DNA from: a virus
Reading direction: 5' to 3' (one strand)
Virus record (IMG/VR): IMGVR_UViG_3300026484_000236
Coordinates: 1-64,000 of that record
DNA: 64,000 nucleotides
Shown: positions 7,555 to 15,632 of the stretch, in pieces
Layout: each line of letters opens with the position of its first letter
Numbering within the stretch: position 1 is the first letter of the stretch
Made by a program: the position numbers and the translations under genes
Notes under the pieces: model-generated
What the model was told of the DNA's origin: nothing
What the model saw: only the letters and a program-made list of their open reading frames with translations
Databases searched by the model: none

Positions 7555-7593
7555 TAACGACAGGAATAAATAGATCGTTAGATCTATTTATTC
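7555..7593 (-). terminator. 13-bp hairpin followed by CCTGTCGTTA
   Basis: On the minus strand a 13-bp stem (GAATAAATAGATC, loop 4) overlaps the stop region of the gene at 7584-8117 and is followed at once by CTGTCGTTA. The same hairpin-plus-C(C/T)TGTCGTTA arrangement occurs at 40989-41025, 47568-47625 and, on the plus strand, at 60882-60921. It is probably a transcript end or RNA processing signal of the phage. Confidence 0.6.
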
Positions 7594-8117
7594 TTAAGAT
7601 TTTTAATAGCTTCTAATGCTTTTTTACGCATATCTTTTTCAGTATCATTCGATTCGAAATCAACAGAACCTTTGGAAATACCTATAAGAAAATCTTCATC
7701 TACTATTTTGAAAGTATTTTCTAAGCTCATCCATATAGGATTAGTATCCATTCTAGTTTTACCAATTAGCATTTTACCTTCTTTACCATTTAACGAAAAA
7801 CAGTAAATTGATTCAGTTCCATCTGATAACATTTGCTTTAGAGGTAAGTCTCTTAAAGTTAATTCTCGGACATTAATTAAAACACCCTTTATTTGAATTT
7901 TTTTATTTTCCGAAGTTTCCGAAAAAATATCAGTAGCCTTTAATAACATTTTTATAATCTTATCGATATGTTTTGTTTTTATTTTAGCACTTTTACCCGG
8001 TTTATTTACTAAGTGTTGTACTTCATCTTCATTTACTTCGATAATAGTATATACTTTTTTATCATTTGCCCAATTTAAACCACTTTTAATTTCTGGTAAA
8101 TCTTCTACTTTTCTCAT
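7584..8117 (-). CDS. unknown protein, 177 aa
   Basis: Start at 8117 follows AAAGGAAAATAAA. Mixed alpha/beta with a Lys-rich centre (GKSAKIKTKHIDKIIK) and a charged helical C-terminus (EKDMRKKALEAIKNLKNK). No domain is recognised. It is the first gene upstream of the tandem-repeat protein, from which it is separated by a terminator-like element. Confidence 0.6.
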   Translation of the reverse strand: MRKVEDLPEIKSGLNWANDKKVYTIIEVNEDEVQHLVNKPGKSAKIKTKHIDKIIKMLLKATDIFSETSENKKIQIKGVLINVRELTLRDLPLKQMLSDGTESIYCFSLNGKEGKMLIGKTRMDTNPIWMSLENTFKIVDEDFLIGISKGSVDFESNDTEKDMRKKALEAIKNLKNK

Positions 8118-8128
8118 TTTATTTTCCT

Positions 8129-9061
8129 TTAATAAGCCGTTGTATTATATTTGAAATGGCTTTCGCCATAAACATTTCGATATTGAGAATACATATTAAA
8201 TAAAGTTTTATCTAATTCATAATCTGTAAGTCCATTTCCAAACCGTTTAAGATTTTTTTTTAACTTTTGTAAAGTTAAATAAGTAAAACATCTTAAAACT
8301 TTTTCATCTTCTGCTGATAATATTTCTTTATTAAGAAAATATTTATCAAATTGAATTGGAAGTTTTAATACTCTGGCATGTTTTAAAATACTAGGTATTC
8401 TATAATCAATTGGAATAAAACATTTATCGATTTCCAATAACTTGGATCTATCTAATCCAATATTTTCAGTAATTAAATTCCAAGCAAGTATTTCACGTTT
8501 TTGAAATTTATCCTGTCCATAACTACTAAAATATCTTTTTAAAAATTTATAGTATCTTCTATATATGCTTAAATAATTTAACTTATAATCAGCCGATGAT
8601 CTATTTACAAATTTTAATTGACCAAGTTCAAATTCGATTTTGTATAAATCTTTTTCGAAATCAGTAGTATCAATAATAAATAATTTATTTACATCCTCGA
8701 TATACCAATCAATCATTTTAAAATTTTTTAATAATAAAACCGTTTTTAGTTTTTTTAAAAACAGTTTTCTATCAGTTAGTAATAAATCAATTTCTGGATA
8801 TATTCTTGATATTAAAAGATCATTTAATTCTTTACTTCTAGCATAATTAATACCATTCTTTGGCCAAAAATTATAATTAAACATATTAAGAATACTATTA
8901 TATAAAATTTCATGTTTTATATTATTGTGAATATTTACTGGTTCATTTTTAAAAGCATAGATACCTCTTAAAAAATCCTCAGGAAATTCGTTTTGAAATT
9001 TTACATTGTATTTTTTTTGATATTCTTTTACTTGATTTTTAGAATACGTTAATAAAGACAT
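8129..9061 (-). CDS. possible queuosine 5'-phosphate N-glycosylase (Qng1/DUF2419-like)
   Basis: 310 residues. Two segments recall the DUF2419 queuosine-salvage family: ILNMFNYNFWP near residue 55-65, where the family has a L-D-A-L-N-F-x-F-W-P strand, and IDKCFIPIDYRIPSILKHARVL, like the family's F-x-D-Y-R-x-P-Q-x-L active-site segment followed by a helix of the same length. The family releases the 7-deazaguanine base queuine from queuosine nucleotides. In a phage that carries DpdA, QueE and Gat-QueC such an enzyme could recycle bases for DNA modification. The match is from memory over short stretches, so another helical phage protein remains possible. Confidence 0.4.
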   Translation of the reverse strand: MSLLTYSKNQVKEYQKKYNVKFQNEFPEDFLRGIYAFKNEPVNIHNNIKHEILYNSILNMFNYNFWPKNGINYARSKELNDLLISRIYPEIDLLLTDRKLFLKKLKTVLLLKNFKMIDWYIEDVNKLFIIDTTDFEKDLYKIEFELGQLKFVNRSSADYKLNYLSIYRRYYKFLKRYFSSYGQDKFQKREILAWNLITENIGLDRSKLLEIDKCFIPIDYRIPSILKHARVLKLPIQFDKYFLNKEILSAEDEKVLRCFTYLTLQKLKKNLKRFGNGLTDYELDKTLFNMYSQYRNVYGESHFKYNTTAY

Positions 9062-9444
9062 TTTTCCAAATCCACCTTTTTAAAAGCTTTTATTTTAAAA
9101 ATAATTTTTCTCGGATCCATATAAAAACCATATATTTCCAATCCTCTTATTTTCAAAAACTCTTTTATTTGGTTTTCAATATGTTCTCTTAGAACTAGAG
9201 TTTCCGTAGTAACACTAGCACTGTGAAAATATTTTGTACCATTTTTAATATGAAAAGTTTCTTGACCACCATCCATATTAATTTTGATACGGTTATCGTC
9301 TTGCCAAATATAAATAAGGGATTTTGAATAAATATCCAAATCATGGTATAATCGTTTAACTAAATTAATTATTATATTATGCTTTCTTATTTCTTCTTTA
9401 GACGCTTCATGTTCATTTTCTTCGAGAATATTTAATAAATTCAT
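9049..9444 (-). CDS. unknown protein, 131 aa
   Basis: Start at 9444 follows AAAGGATCGAA. The gene overlaps the next one (8129-9061) by 13 bases, so translation is probably coupled. Helical N-terminus, then a beta-rich part. I recognise no family. Confidence 0.6.
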   Translation of the reverse strand: MNLLNILEENEHEASKEEIRKHNIIINLVKRLYHDLDIYSKSLIYIWQDDNRIKINMDGGQETFHIKNGTKYFHSASVTTETLVLREHIENQIKEFLKIRGLEIYGFYMDPRKIIFKIKAFKKVDLEKCLY

Positions 9445-9453
9445 TTCGATCCT

Positions 9454-9879
9454 TTAAAATAAATCGTCGGTAGTAATTCCTAAATCAATAACTATACCGT
9501 CGTCAGTAGTTGGACGAGATGTATCTAAATCAGTTAAAATACCTTCTATTGCCATTGGTCCAGTATTTTCTGAAGTTCTTCGTGTTGTTTTTCTATCGCC
9601 TTTAAATTTATCTAGATATTGATCAAAATCAACTACAAATTTATTTTGTAATTCTATAGCTTCTTGTCTGTCTTCCGCTGTTTTTACTGGAACTAAAATC
9701 ATTTCATAACCAAGTTTATCTATGATTTTATCTAAGCCCTTTTCTCCAATTTTATCTTGTTTCCCAGATAAGAAATATCTAATACCTAAATAAGATAATG
9801 GTAATTCCATATCTTTTAAAAAGTTTGTAATATTAGGAACCTTTGTTAATAATAGATCCTTAATTTTTGTATGTAACAT
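9454..9879 (-). CDS. small protein with possible HTH and acidic aromatic tail
   Basis: A Met 14 codons upstream (9921) exists, but the ATG at 9879 (MLHTKIKDLLL) follows AAAGGAAAAATAAA and is preferred, giving 141 residues. Residues 20-60 (LSYLGIRYFLSGKQ ... LDKIIDKLGYEMILVPV) look like the helix-turn-helix and following strand seen in small phage regulators. The C-terminus is acidic and ends TTDDLF, like the protein-docking tails of ssDNA-binding proteins. A DNA-binding regulator is a reasonable guess. Confidence 0.45.
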   Translation of the reverse strand: MLHTKIKDLLLTKVPNITNFLKDMELPLSYLGIRYFLSGKQDKIGEKGLDKIIDKLGYEMILVPVKTAEDRQEAIELQNKFVVDFDQYLDKFKGDRKTTRRTSENTGPMAIEGILTDLDTSRPTTDDGIVIDLGITTDDLF

Positions 9880-9903
9880 TTTATTTTTCCTTTTATATTT
9901 AAA

Positions 9904-9925
9904 GTTCTCGGCTTCGGCCAAGAAC
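9904..9925. other. hairpin with TTCG loop before 9454-9879
   Basis: GTTCTCGGCTTCGGCCAAGAA forms a stem with one C-A mismatch, just upstream of the ribosome binding site of the 141-residue gene. It is one of the recurring cUUCGg (plus sense) hairpins in this part of the window. Confidence 0.5.
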
Positions 9926-9929
9926 TGAA

Positions 9930-11255
9930 TTATACCAATGTGGTATTTTCATCTTTATTCCAATTTAAAACATAAACTGATCCAGAACAAACGTGATTTG
10001 AAGTATTTTGTACTTCTCCTGGTTCTAAAGCAATATCTGGTTCATAATTGAATTCGATTTCGGCAGCAACCGTAATCGAATTACCTTGTAAATTTCCAAT
10101 ATTTATTTTTCTACCAAGTTTAAAAATATCTACTGGCGCTTTATCAATATATATTCTATATATTTTTGGATTTAATTTCAAAAATTTTAAGATATTTTCT
10201 CGAATCGCTTGTACATCATTAATAGATAAATTTCCTTCATCCTCGTAATAATTAGATATTGGTGAAGTAGCATACGATACACTTGGTAAAGCATCGCTTT
10301 TATCTAGTATTAATCCAGTATTTATTAAAGGAGGTAATTCATCAACATTATTAGTAAATAAATTTTTATATCTGTAAACAGATTGCAATTTATCCTTAAT
10401 AAATTTAACACTATAATAAGGTTCTATAAATTGTGCGTTGGATATTTTATAAGAAGTATCTTTTAAAAAATTACTAACGTAATTATTTACATAACTTATA
10501 TCATCTATATCCAATAAATCTGCTAATATTAATTCCGTTATTGTACCAGTAGTAACAGATGGAGTATTAACAGTATCCGAAACAGATGAAAAAAATTCAT
10601 CAAAACCAAATATAATTGGATCTAGGGACACTTTATTTACATATACTAATTCAAAATAATTATCTAAATTTGAGGTATTTGGATTAAATATATAATTATT
10701 AAATGTAGATATGCTTTTATTGGATATACTATTACTGATACCTAAACTATTTCCATATTTTTTTATGGCCAATTCATTCATACTATGAAAAATATCCATA
10801 TTATAAAAATTAGGTTTATTAAGTTTAGAAATACTATAGAAATTATTATCATTTTTTAATCCTGAAGTCAAATAGGAATCTAATAATAAAACCATAGCAT
10901 TGTCACCAGTACCAGTTTGACTAACCGCTGATATTTCTTCGGCTTTCGTTATTTTATAAATATTTTTATAAATACTTTTTCCATTTATAACTAAAGTTAT
11001 TTCTAACAATACCAACATATTCGATAAATTAAAAAATTCCTGTTCGTTGATATCAGTAAGTATTAATCTATTAATTGGAATAAAATTAGTATCGTAACAA
11101 TTTTTAGCAACTCGAAATGATTGAATTCTAGCACCAGAAAAAATACTACAGTTTGTTAAATTTACTTTATTAACTGTAGGTAAGGTACTATCTGGTTTTA
11201 TTTCAATATTTAAACTATAATTGGAATAATTTATAGATTTTGGAGCATCTGCCAT
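9930..11255 (-). CDS. putative virion or baseplate-hub-like protein
   Basis: 441 residues, beta-rich, Asn/Ser/Ile-rich, with no membrane segments. The N-terminal domain has strands such as RLILTDINEQEFFNLSNMLV and LLEITLVINGKSIYKNIYKI; the last 100 residues include YRIYIDKAPVDIFKLGRKINI and SITVAAEIEFNY. This layout recalls baseplate hub (gp27-like) and related tail proteins of myophages, but no specific motif proves it. It is isolated among replication and metabolism genes. Start follows AAAGGATAGAGA. Confidence 0.3.
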   Translation of the reverse strand: MADAPKSINYSNYSLNIEIKPDSTLPTVNKVNLTNCSIFSGARIQSFRVAKNCYDTNFIPINRLILTDINEQEFFNLSNMLVLLEITLVINGKSIYKNIYKITKAEEISAVSQTGTGDNAMVLLLDSYLTSGLKNDNNFYSISKLNKPNFYNMDIFHSMNELAIKKYGNSLGISNSISNKSISTFNNYIFNPNTSNLDNYFELVYVNKVSLDPIIFGFDEFFSSVSDTVNTPSVTTGTITELILADLLDIDDISYVNNYVSNFLKDTSYKISNAQFIEPYYSVKFIKDKLQSVYRYKNLFTNNVDELPPLINTGLILDKSDALPSVSYATSPISNYYEDEGNLSINDVQAIRENILKFLKLNPKIYRIYIDKAPVDIFKLGRKINIGNLQGNSITVAAEIEFNYEPDIALEPGEVQNTSNHVCSGSVYVLNWNKDENTTLV

Positions 11256-11265
11256 TCTCTATCCT

Positions 11266-12111
11266 TTAATCCATTTCGATATCTATATGTAATCTTGGTG
11301 AATATTTAATACCTAGTTTAAGCGCCTCTCTGGAAGCAGTATGTTGAGAATTTTTCCAAAGTTCTATATCTTTACCATGTGGTTCATCAGGCGTCCAAGG
11401 CATTAGCATAATATGTTTTCTACCAAGATTAAATCCTTTTAATCTGTTAATAAAAATAAGATTATCTAGATTTTTTTTATCTGCTTCCCACACAAATTTA
11501 AAATACAAATGACTTTTATTAAAATAATTCATACAATTATCAATAACTTTAGTATACATATCCCAAACTTGATCTTGGGATAATTCCCCACCATAACAAG
11601 CTTCCGCATCTAATTTTGGACTAATAGTTAAGGTTGGTAAAGTTCCACATTGTCTTTCAATAATATTAAAAGTTTTAATAGTTTCCATTACAATTTTTTT
11701 ATCTTGTAAAAGATTACCATTACTTTCAATACCAATGAAATCAAAATGAATATCATTATCAGCTAACCAATCGATAATTTTATTAAGACTTGCTATAAAA
11801 TGTAATGGTTCACCACCAGTAATAGTAAGTCTTTTAATTTCTTTATCTTTAATCTCGGCCTTAATCTCTTTACCAAGTTTTTCTAATTCTTGTCCTTCAT
11901 CGGAATACCAAGAATATTTAGAATCACACCAAGAGCATTTTGCTGAATAACAACCATTAAGTCTAATATAAAGACTTGGTTCGCCAATACTGTTTCCTTC
12001 TCCTTCGAGAGAAACAAACCATTCACTAATAGTTGGCATATTGCTTAATGTTCCAAAATGTAATTTTTTTTTATCATTCGCTTCTTTTTCATGTTCTAAT
12101 GAATATCTCAT
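11266..12111 (-). CDS. queE: 7-carboxy-7-deazaguanine synthase, radical SAM enzyme
   Basis: 281 residues. The start of the QueE fold is plain: SEWFVSLEGEGNSIGEP then LNGC with a cluster motif Cys54, Cys59, Cys62 (spacing C-x4-C-x2-C, one residue longer than the usual C-x3-C-x2-C). LTITGGEPLH is the S-adenosylmethionine-binding GGE segment, and the C-terminus SPRLHIDIEMD matches the family end. QueE makes the 7-deazaguanine ring from carboxytetrahydropterin, feeding QueC. With DpdA (2040-3284) and Gat-QueC (43461-44933) it forms a phage DNA-modification pathway. FolE and QueD are not in this window. A promoter-like motif lies just upstream. Confidence 0.88.
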   Translation of the reverse strand: MRYSLEHEKEANDKKKLHFGTLSNMPTISEWFVSLEGEGNSIGEPSLYIRLNGCYSAKCSWCDSKYSWYSDEGQELEKLGKEIKAEIKDKEIKRLTITGGEPLHFIASLNKIIDWLADNDIHFDFIGIESNGNLLQDKKIVMETIKTFNIIERQCGTLPTLTISPKLDAEACYGGELSQDQVWDMYTKVIDNCMNYFNKSHLYFKFVWEADKKNLDNLIFINRLKGFNLGRKHIMLMPWTPDEPHGKDIELWKNSQHTASREALKLGIKYSPRLHIDIEMD

Positions 12112-12133
12112 ATTTTTGCCTTATTTGTAGTTT

Positions 12134-12153
12134 GATTATAATATCTATAATAA
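12134..12153 (-). promoter_or_regulatory. promoter-like ATAGATAT motif upstream of queE
   Basis: Minus-strand TTATTATAGATATTATAATC ends about 22 bases before the queE ATG, leaving room for a very short leader with the ribosome binding site. It matches the other ATAGATAT sites in the core and in the following T/A-rich half. Confidence 0.45.
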
Positions 12154-12169
12154 CTACCATTCGTATTCA

Positions 12170-12709
12170 TTATATAATATCCCAAGGAAAAACTAGCCAA
12201 CCTTCAGGTTTAAGATTTCCATAATAATAACTAAACATGAGTTCTTGATCAGTAAAAGTTTCTTCTTTTAATTTTTGAAGATAGTTTTTATCCATAAAAG
12301 AAACTGCAAAATGAATATTTAAATTAGTCTCATTTTTATTTATTTTTAAAACATCTTTAAAAACTGTTTTAATTAAGTCAATTGTTTCTCCAGAATCAAT
12401 TAAATCATCTGTAAAAATAATATTTTTATAAGTACGTTCGTTAATCAATGTACTAAAATAATTGAAAATTTTATGATATAATGCTTCTGGATCATTTTCA
12501 GTTTTACAATCACGTAATTGAATACTTATTGTTTCTACTGAACAATTTAGTCCATATGATAACATCTGGGCTAAGTTTAAACCACCTCTAGCAATACCAA
12601 CAACTAAAACATCTTCTAAATCACGTTCAACTAAAGCTTCTTTAATATCAACTGCTCCATTAAATAATGTCTGTTCTTTAATATATACTTTTTGTATTTC
12701 GTTTCCCAC
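12170..12709 (-). CDS. purine phosphoribosyltransferase family protein
   Basis: 179 residues starting with GTG behind AAAGGAGAATAT. The PRPP-binding motif IIFTDDLIDSGET lies near residues 97-109, after a strand VLVVGIARGGLNLAQ that matches the family's pyrophosphate loop. The C-terminal GWLVFPWD resembles xanthine/hypoxanthine-guanine type enzymes. It would salvage purine bases into nucleotides in the infected cell. Whether it handles a 7-deazaguanine base is unknown; its place directly upstream of queE makes the question worth asking. Confidence 0.8.
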   Translation of the reverse strand: MGNEIQKVYIKEQTLFNGAVDIKEALVERDLEDVLVVGIARGGLNLAQMLSYGLNCSVETISIQLRDCKTENDPEALYHKIFNYFSTLINERTYKNIIFTDDLIDSGETIDLIKTVFKDVLKINKNETNLNIHFAVSFMDKNYLQKLKEETFTDQELMFSYYYGNLKPEGWLVFPWDII

Positions 12710-12722
12710 ATATTCTCCTTTC

Positions 12723-13298
12723 TTACCAATTAAATATAAAACCTTCCTCGGTTTCTATAACTGGTTCGGTTCTATATTTTAACATTTTAGGATAAAATGA
12801 TTTATCCTTAACTAATTTTATCCTTCGATTAACCAAACAATCAATTACTGATCTTAATCTTGGTCTAGAAGATTCAACTCTTCTATTATTTACCTGTATC
12901 GCCGGATAAATAGAAATACTTTTTACCATCCAATTATAAATATATATTCCGGATTGAATATACATATCTTCAAATGGATACTTTAAAAAAGTACATAATT
13001 GAAAAGTATTTCCACGTATTATATCGTATTCTTGAATAGTAGTAAAAGTAGTTATACTACCTTCTCCACCAAAGCCTCGATCGTTTTCGAATAAGGCATA
13101 ATTTTTATAATTAAAGAATAAATCTTCTCCAAAAATAATATATTCACCAGCTTTTTTAAAATTAGGATATATTTTTATTAACTCAGATAAAGTAAATAAC
13201 TCTATCTTTACTAATTTATCTCTTACCTCACTTAATCGAATTTCCTCAATGGTCGAATATCTACCCCCACTTGATATGAGTTTATACCACGGTAACAT
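12723..13298 (-). CDS. unknown protein, 191 aa
   Basis: Start at 13298 follows AGGAGATTAAT. Aromatic-rich alpha/beta protein with a basic C-terminal part (NNRRVESSRPRLRSVIDCLVNRR) and a FNW end. No family is recognised. It lies 13 bases from the phosphoribosyltransferase gene. Confidence 0.6.
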   Translation of the reverse strand: MLPWYKLISSGGRYSTIEEIRLSEVRDKLVKIELFTLSELIKIYPNFKKAGEYIIFGEDLFFNYKNYALFENDRGFGGEGSITTFTTIQEYDIIRGNTFQLCTFLKYPFEDMYIQSGIYIYNWMVKSISIYPAIQVNNRRVESSRPRLRSVIDCLVNRRIKLVKDKSFYPKMLKYRTEPVIETEEGFIFNW

Positions 13299-13307
13299 AT
13301 TAATCTC

Positions 13308-13622
13308 CTAATTCCAAAGCTTAGGTAAAAAATTTCCAAGTTTACCATAAATTTTAAAATTGCGTTTTTTATTTTCTCGTTCATCTTCGGATATTTCTTG
13401 AAATTCAATAACTTTTTCTAACTCCTGAATTAATTCTTTGAGTTTTTCTTTATCATTATAATCACCGACGTAATTAGTTTCGGTACCCCAAATTAATTCC
13501 ATCTTTTTTAATTTCAATAAGAGTAATTTATTTATATAAATAAAATCATTATCTTTATCTTCTTTTAAAAAATTATAATAATATTTTAAATTACTAAAGA
13601 ATCTAATAATATTACCAAACAT
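13308..13622 (-). CDS. unknown small protein, 104 aa
   Basis: A Met at 13649 is in frame, but the ATG at 13622 (MFGNIIRFF) follows GGATTCTAATT and overlaps the upstream gene by only 11 bases, so I prefer it. Amphipathic N-terminal helix, then a KLKELIQELEKVIEF helix typical of small phage proteins. Function unknown. Confidence 0.5.
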   Translation of the reverse strand: MFGNIIRFFSNLKYYYNFLKEDKDNDFIYINKLLLLKLKKMELIWGTETNYVGDYNDKEKLKELIQELEKVIEFQEISEDERENKKRNFKIYGKLGNFLPKLWN

Positions 13623-13800
13623 AATTAGAATCCATTTTTTTACGAACAAGTACCCGTAAGAATAAAAAAACGTAAATTTTATATTCGTAATTATCTATTA
13701 CTCCTATCCAAGTAGTAATTCGGTTATCATTAATGGTTTCTTTAGTGCTTAATACACCATCGAATTTTCCAGTAAAAAAATCCATTTTTCCTATTTTCAT
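13612..13800 (-). CDS. unknown small protein, 62 aa
   Basis: Strong ribosome binding site AAAGGAGGATTAA before the ATG at 13800. Mostly beta, with strands TTWIGVIDNYEYKIYVFLFLRV. It follows the nuclease gene at 13820-14548 and overlaps the next gene. Function unknown. Confidence 0.55.
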   Translation of the reverse strand: MKIGKMDFFTGKFDGVLSTKETINDNRITTWIGVIDNYEYKIYVFLFLRVLVRKKMDSNYVW

Positions 13801-13819
13801 TTAATCCTCCTTTAAAGAT

Positions 13820-14548
13820 TTAAACCTTGAAATAAGCTTCTTTGTTTAAAACTTCTTCAATGTCTTCAAAATATCCTATTCGAATAATTCTTATATCGTT
13901 TTTAATACAATACTCAGTTTTAATTTTATCACGTTCTTGAGTCTTTAAGAATCCTTCTAAACCTCCAAAATAAGAATCACTTTCATAATGTTGTCTACCA
14001 TCGTACTCAATGACAGTATTTAAATCCTCTAAATAAAAATCAAATCTATAATTATCAAAGAGTTTAACTTCTTGAGAGTACTTAATATTCTTGGATTCTA
14101 GAAATTCTCTAACTTTTCTTTCTCCTTTAGATTCAGAGCATTTTGGGCACCCAGAACCATTTATATGAGCAAAAACCGTTTGTAAAAATTCTCCATGTAT
14201 TGGACAAATAATTTTTAATTTTGTTTTTTGAGTACTACTATAATTATTATCAAACCAGATTTTAGAAAAATCTGGATAAGTGTATTTAGTAGTTAAACGA
14301 TTTTTTAAATCTTCGAAAGTTAATTTTGCATTTTTAGCACAATATCTACATCCCTTTCCAGCAACGGCGCTTCCAATTTTTTGAATAACTATACCATGTA
14401 TTGGACATAAAATTATCATTTTAGTACTAAGATTTTTATAATATTGATCATACCAATACTTATTAATACAATAATAATATTTATCTAATTTTTGAAAATT
14501 GTTTATACAATTTTTAATTTTTTCTAAGGAATATTTTCGTGAATCCAT
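13820..14548 (-). CDS. homing-endonuclease-like protein: two zinc-ribbon modules plus Vsr/EDxHD-like nuclease domain
   Basis: 242 residues. Two modules with I-I-C-P-x-H-G and paired C-x2-C ends (CRYCAK, GCPKCSESKGE) precede a nuclease domain with FDFYLEDLNTVIEYDGRQH and KTEYCIKNDIRIIRI. It begins one base after the stop of the DNA polymerase exonuclease fragment (14550-15632), whose last codons carry its ribosome binding site. Homing endonucleases next to split polymerase genes are a known pattern, which supports that role. Related to genes at 937, 47657, 50112 and 63155. Confidence 0.75.
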   Translation of the reverse strand: MDSRKYSLEKIKNCINNFQKLDKYYYCINKYWYDQYYKNLSTKMIILCPIHGIVIQKIGSAVAGKGCRYCAKNAKLTFEDLKNRLTTKYTYPDFSKIWFDNNYSSTQKTKLKIICPIHGEFLQTVFAHINGSGCPKCSESKGERKVREFLESKNIKYSQEVKLFDNYRFDFYLEDLNTVIEYDGRQHYESDSYFGGLEGFLKTQERDKIKTEYCIKNDIRIIRIGYFEDIEEVLNKEAYFKV

Positions 14549-14549
14549 A

Positions 14550-15632
14550 TTAAACCTCGAAATGAATCTCTTTATTTAATTTAGTATATCTCAGTAATTG
14601 ATCATTCATAACATAATGAAGATTATTTCTAAAAGTGTACATTAACGATCTACCACCAGTAGTAGCAGACATAATACTATTATTATAAGAATTTAATGAC
14701 CATTGTAACTCTAGGAATTGTAACTTAGTATCCAATTTAAAAATTGGAATAACATCTATCATATTATACAATAGATAATTAGGTAAATTTCCTAAATAAT
14801 TTTCATTAAAGCCACCGGGCAAATCTAATTTAGACATTTTTAATTCTTTTTGAATAATTGTCTGAAGTTTAAAATTTGGTAAAGACTTACCAAATCCTCC
14901 TCCACCTTGATCAACGGGTTTATACATTTCCAATAAATCTATTAATAAATAATCGGGCAATTTAAAATATTTACCATTATTCGATAATTCTCCAAATTGG
15001 GAAACATAATTTGCAGTATCCTCTTTATTAGTAAGATTTATAAATCTGTTAAATATATATGGATTATCAAAAAGATTACTATTAAAACCGATTAAAAATA
15101 AAGTTTCCTCCATTAAACGATCTCTAAAAAAAGTTCTTAATAAATCAACTTCCGAATCAAAACCAAGTACTTTTATTTTTAAATCTGGTACTATATAATT
15201 TGGATCATCGTCACATAACTTTTTATAACCTTCTTCTACCAATTGTTGTAATTGATTTTGATCGTTAATTTTTGGAGTATGTGTTACCAATCGCCCACTC
15301 TCCACTACCTGCACTTGCTTTAAATAATAAATAGTGCTAATATTAGTCATATTATTGTATACCGCTATAGCATTTATTGGTCTATCTGCCGTTTCCGAAT
15401 CTGGGAAAACACCTGGTTCAATAAATACTTCAATATCATAATAAGTCTTATTAAGAACTTTTTTATCATAAGCTGCCTCTTCATAACCCAATCGTTTAAA
15501 ATTATGGAACGCATAAGCATTAGGGTTAAAATCAACATTATAAAATTGATAATGTTTTAATGATTTTCGATATAAAAAATTCTCGATTTCCTTTTTTGGA
15601 TATGGTATTCCAACTAAATCTTCTGGTCTCAT
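14550..15632 (-). CDS. family B DNA polymerase fragment: 3'-5' exonuclease domain
   Basis: 360 residues. Proofreading motifs of family B polymerases are visible: Exo I as YYDIEVF (Asp and Glu near 65-67), Exo II as IGFNSNLFDN, and Exo III as YNMIDV. The protein stops shortly after the exonuclease domain, before any palm motif A (D-x-x-S-L-Y-P) or motif B (K-x3-N-S-x-Y-G). The motif C piece is encoded by the gene immediately upstream (15633-16610), so the order of the parts is reversed relative to an intact polymerase. The stretch with motifs A and B is absent from this window and must be elsewhere if the enzyme is active. Confidence 0.8.
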   Translation of the reverse strand: MRPEDLVGIPYPKKEIENFLYRKSLKHYQFYNVDFNPNAYAFHNFKRLGYEEAAYDKKVLNKTYYDIEVFIEPGVFPDSETADRPINAIAVYNNMTNISTIYYLKQVQVVESGRLVTHTPKINDQNQLQQLVEEGYKKLCDDDPNYIVPDLKIKVLGFDSEVDLLRTFFRDRLMEETLFLIGFNSNLFDNPYIFNRFINLTNKEDTANYVSQFGELSNNGKYFKLPDYLLIDLLEMYKPVDQGGGGFGKSLPNFKLQTIIQKELKMSKLDLPGGFNENYLGNLPNYLLYNMIDVIPIFKLDTKLQFLELQWSLNSYNNSIMSATTGGRSLMYTFRNNLHYVMNDQLLRYTKLNKEIHFEV

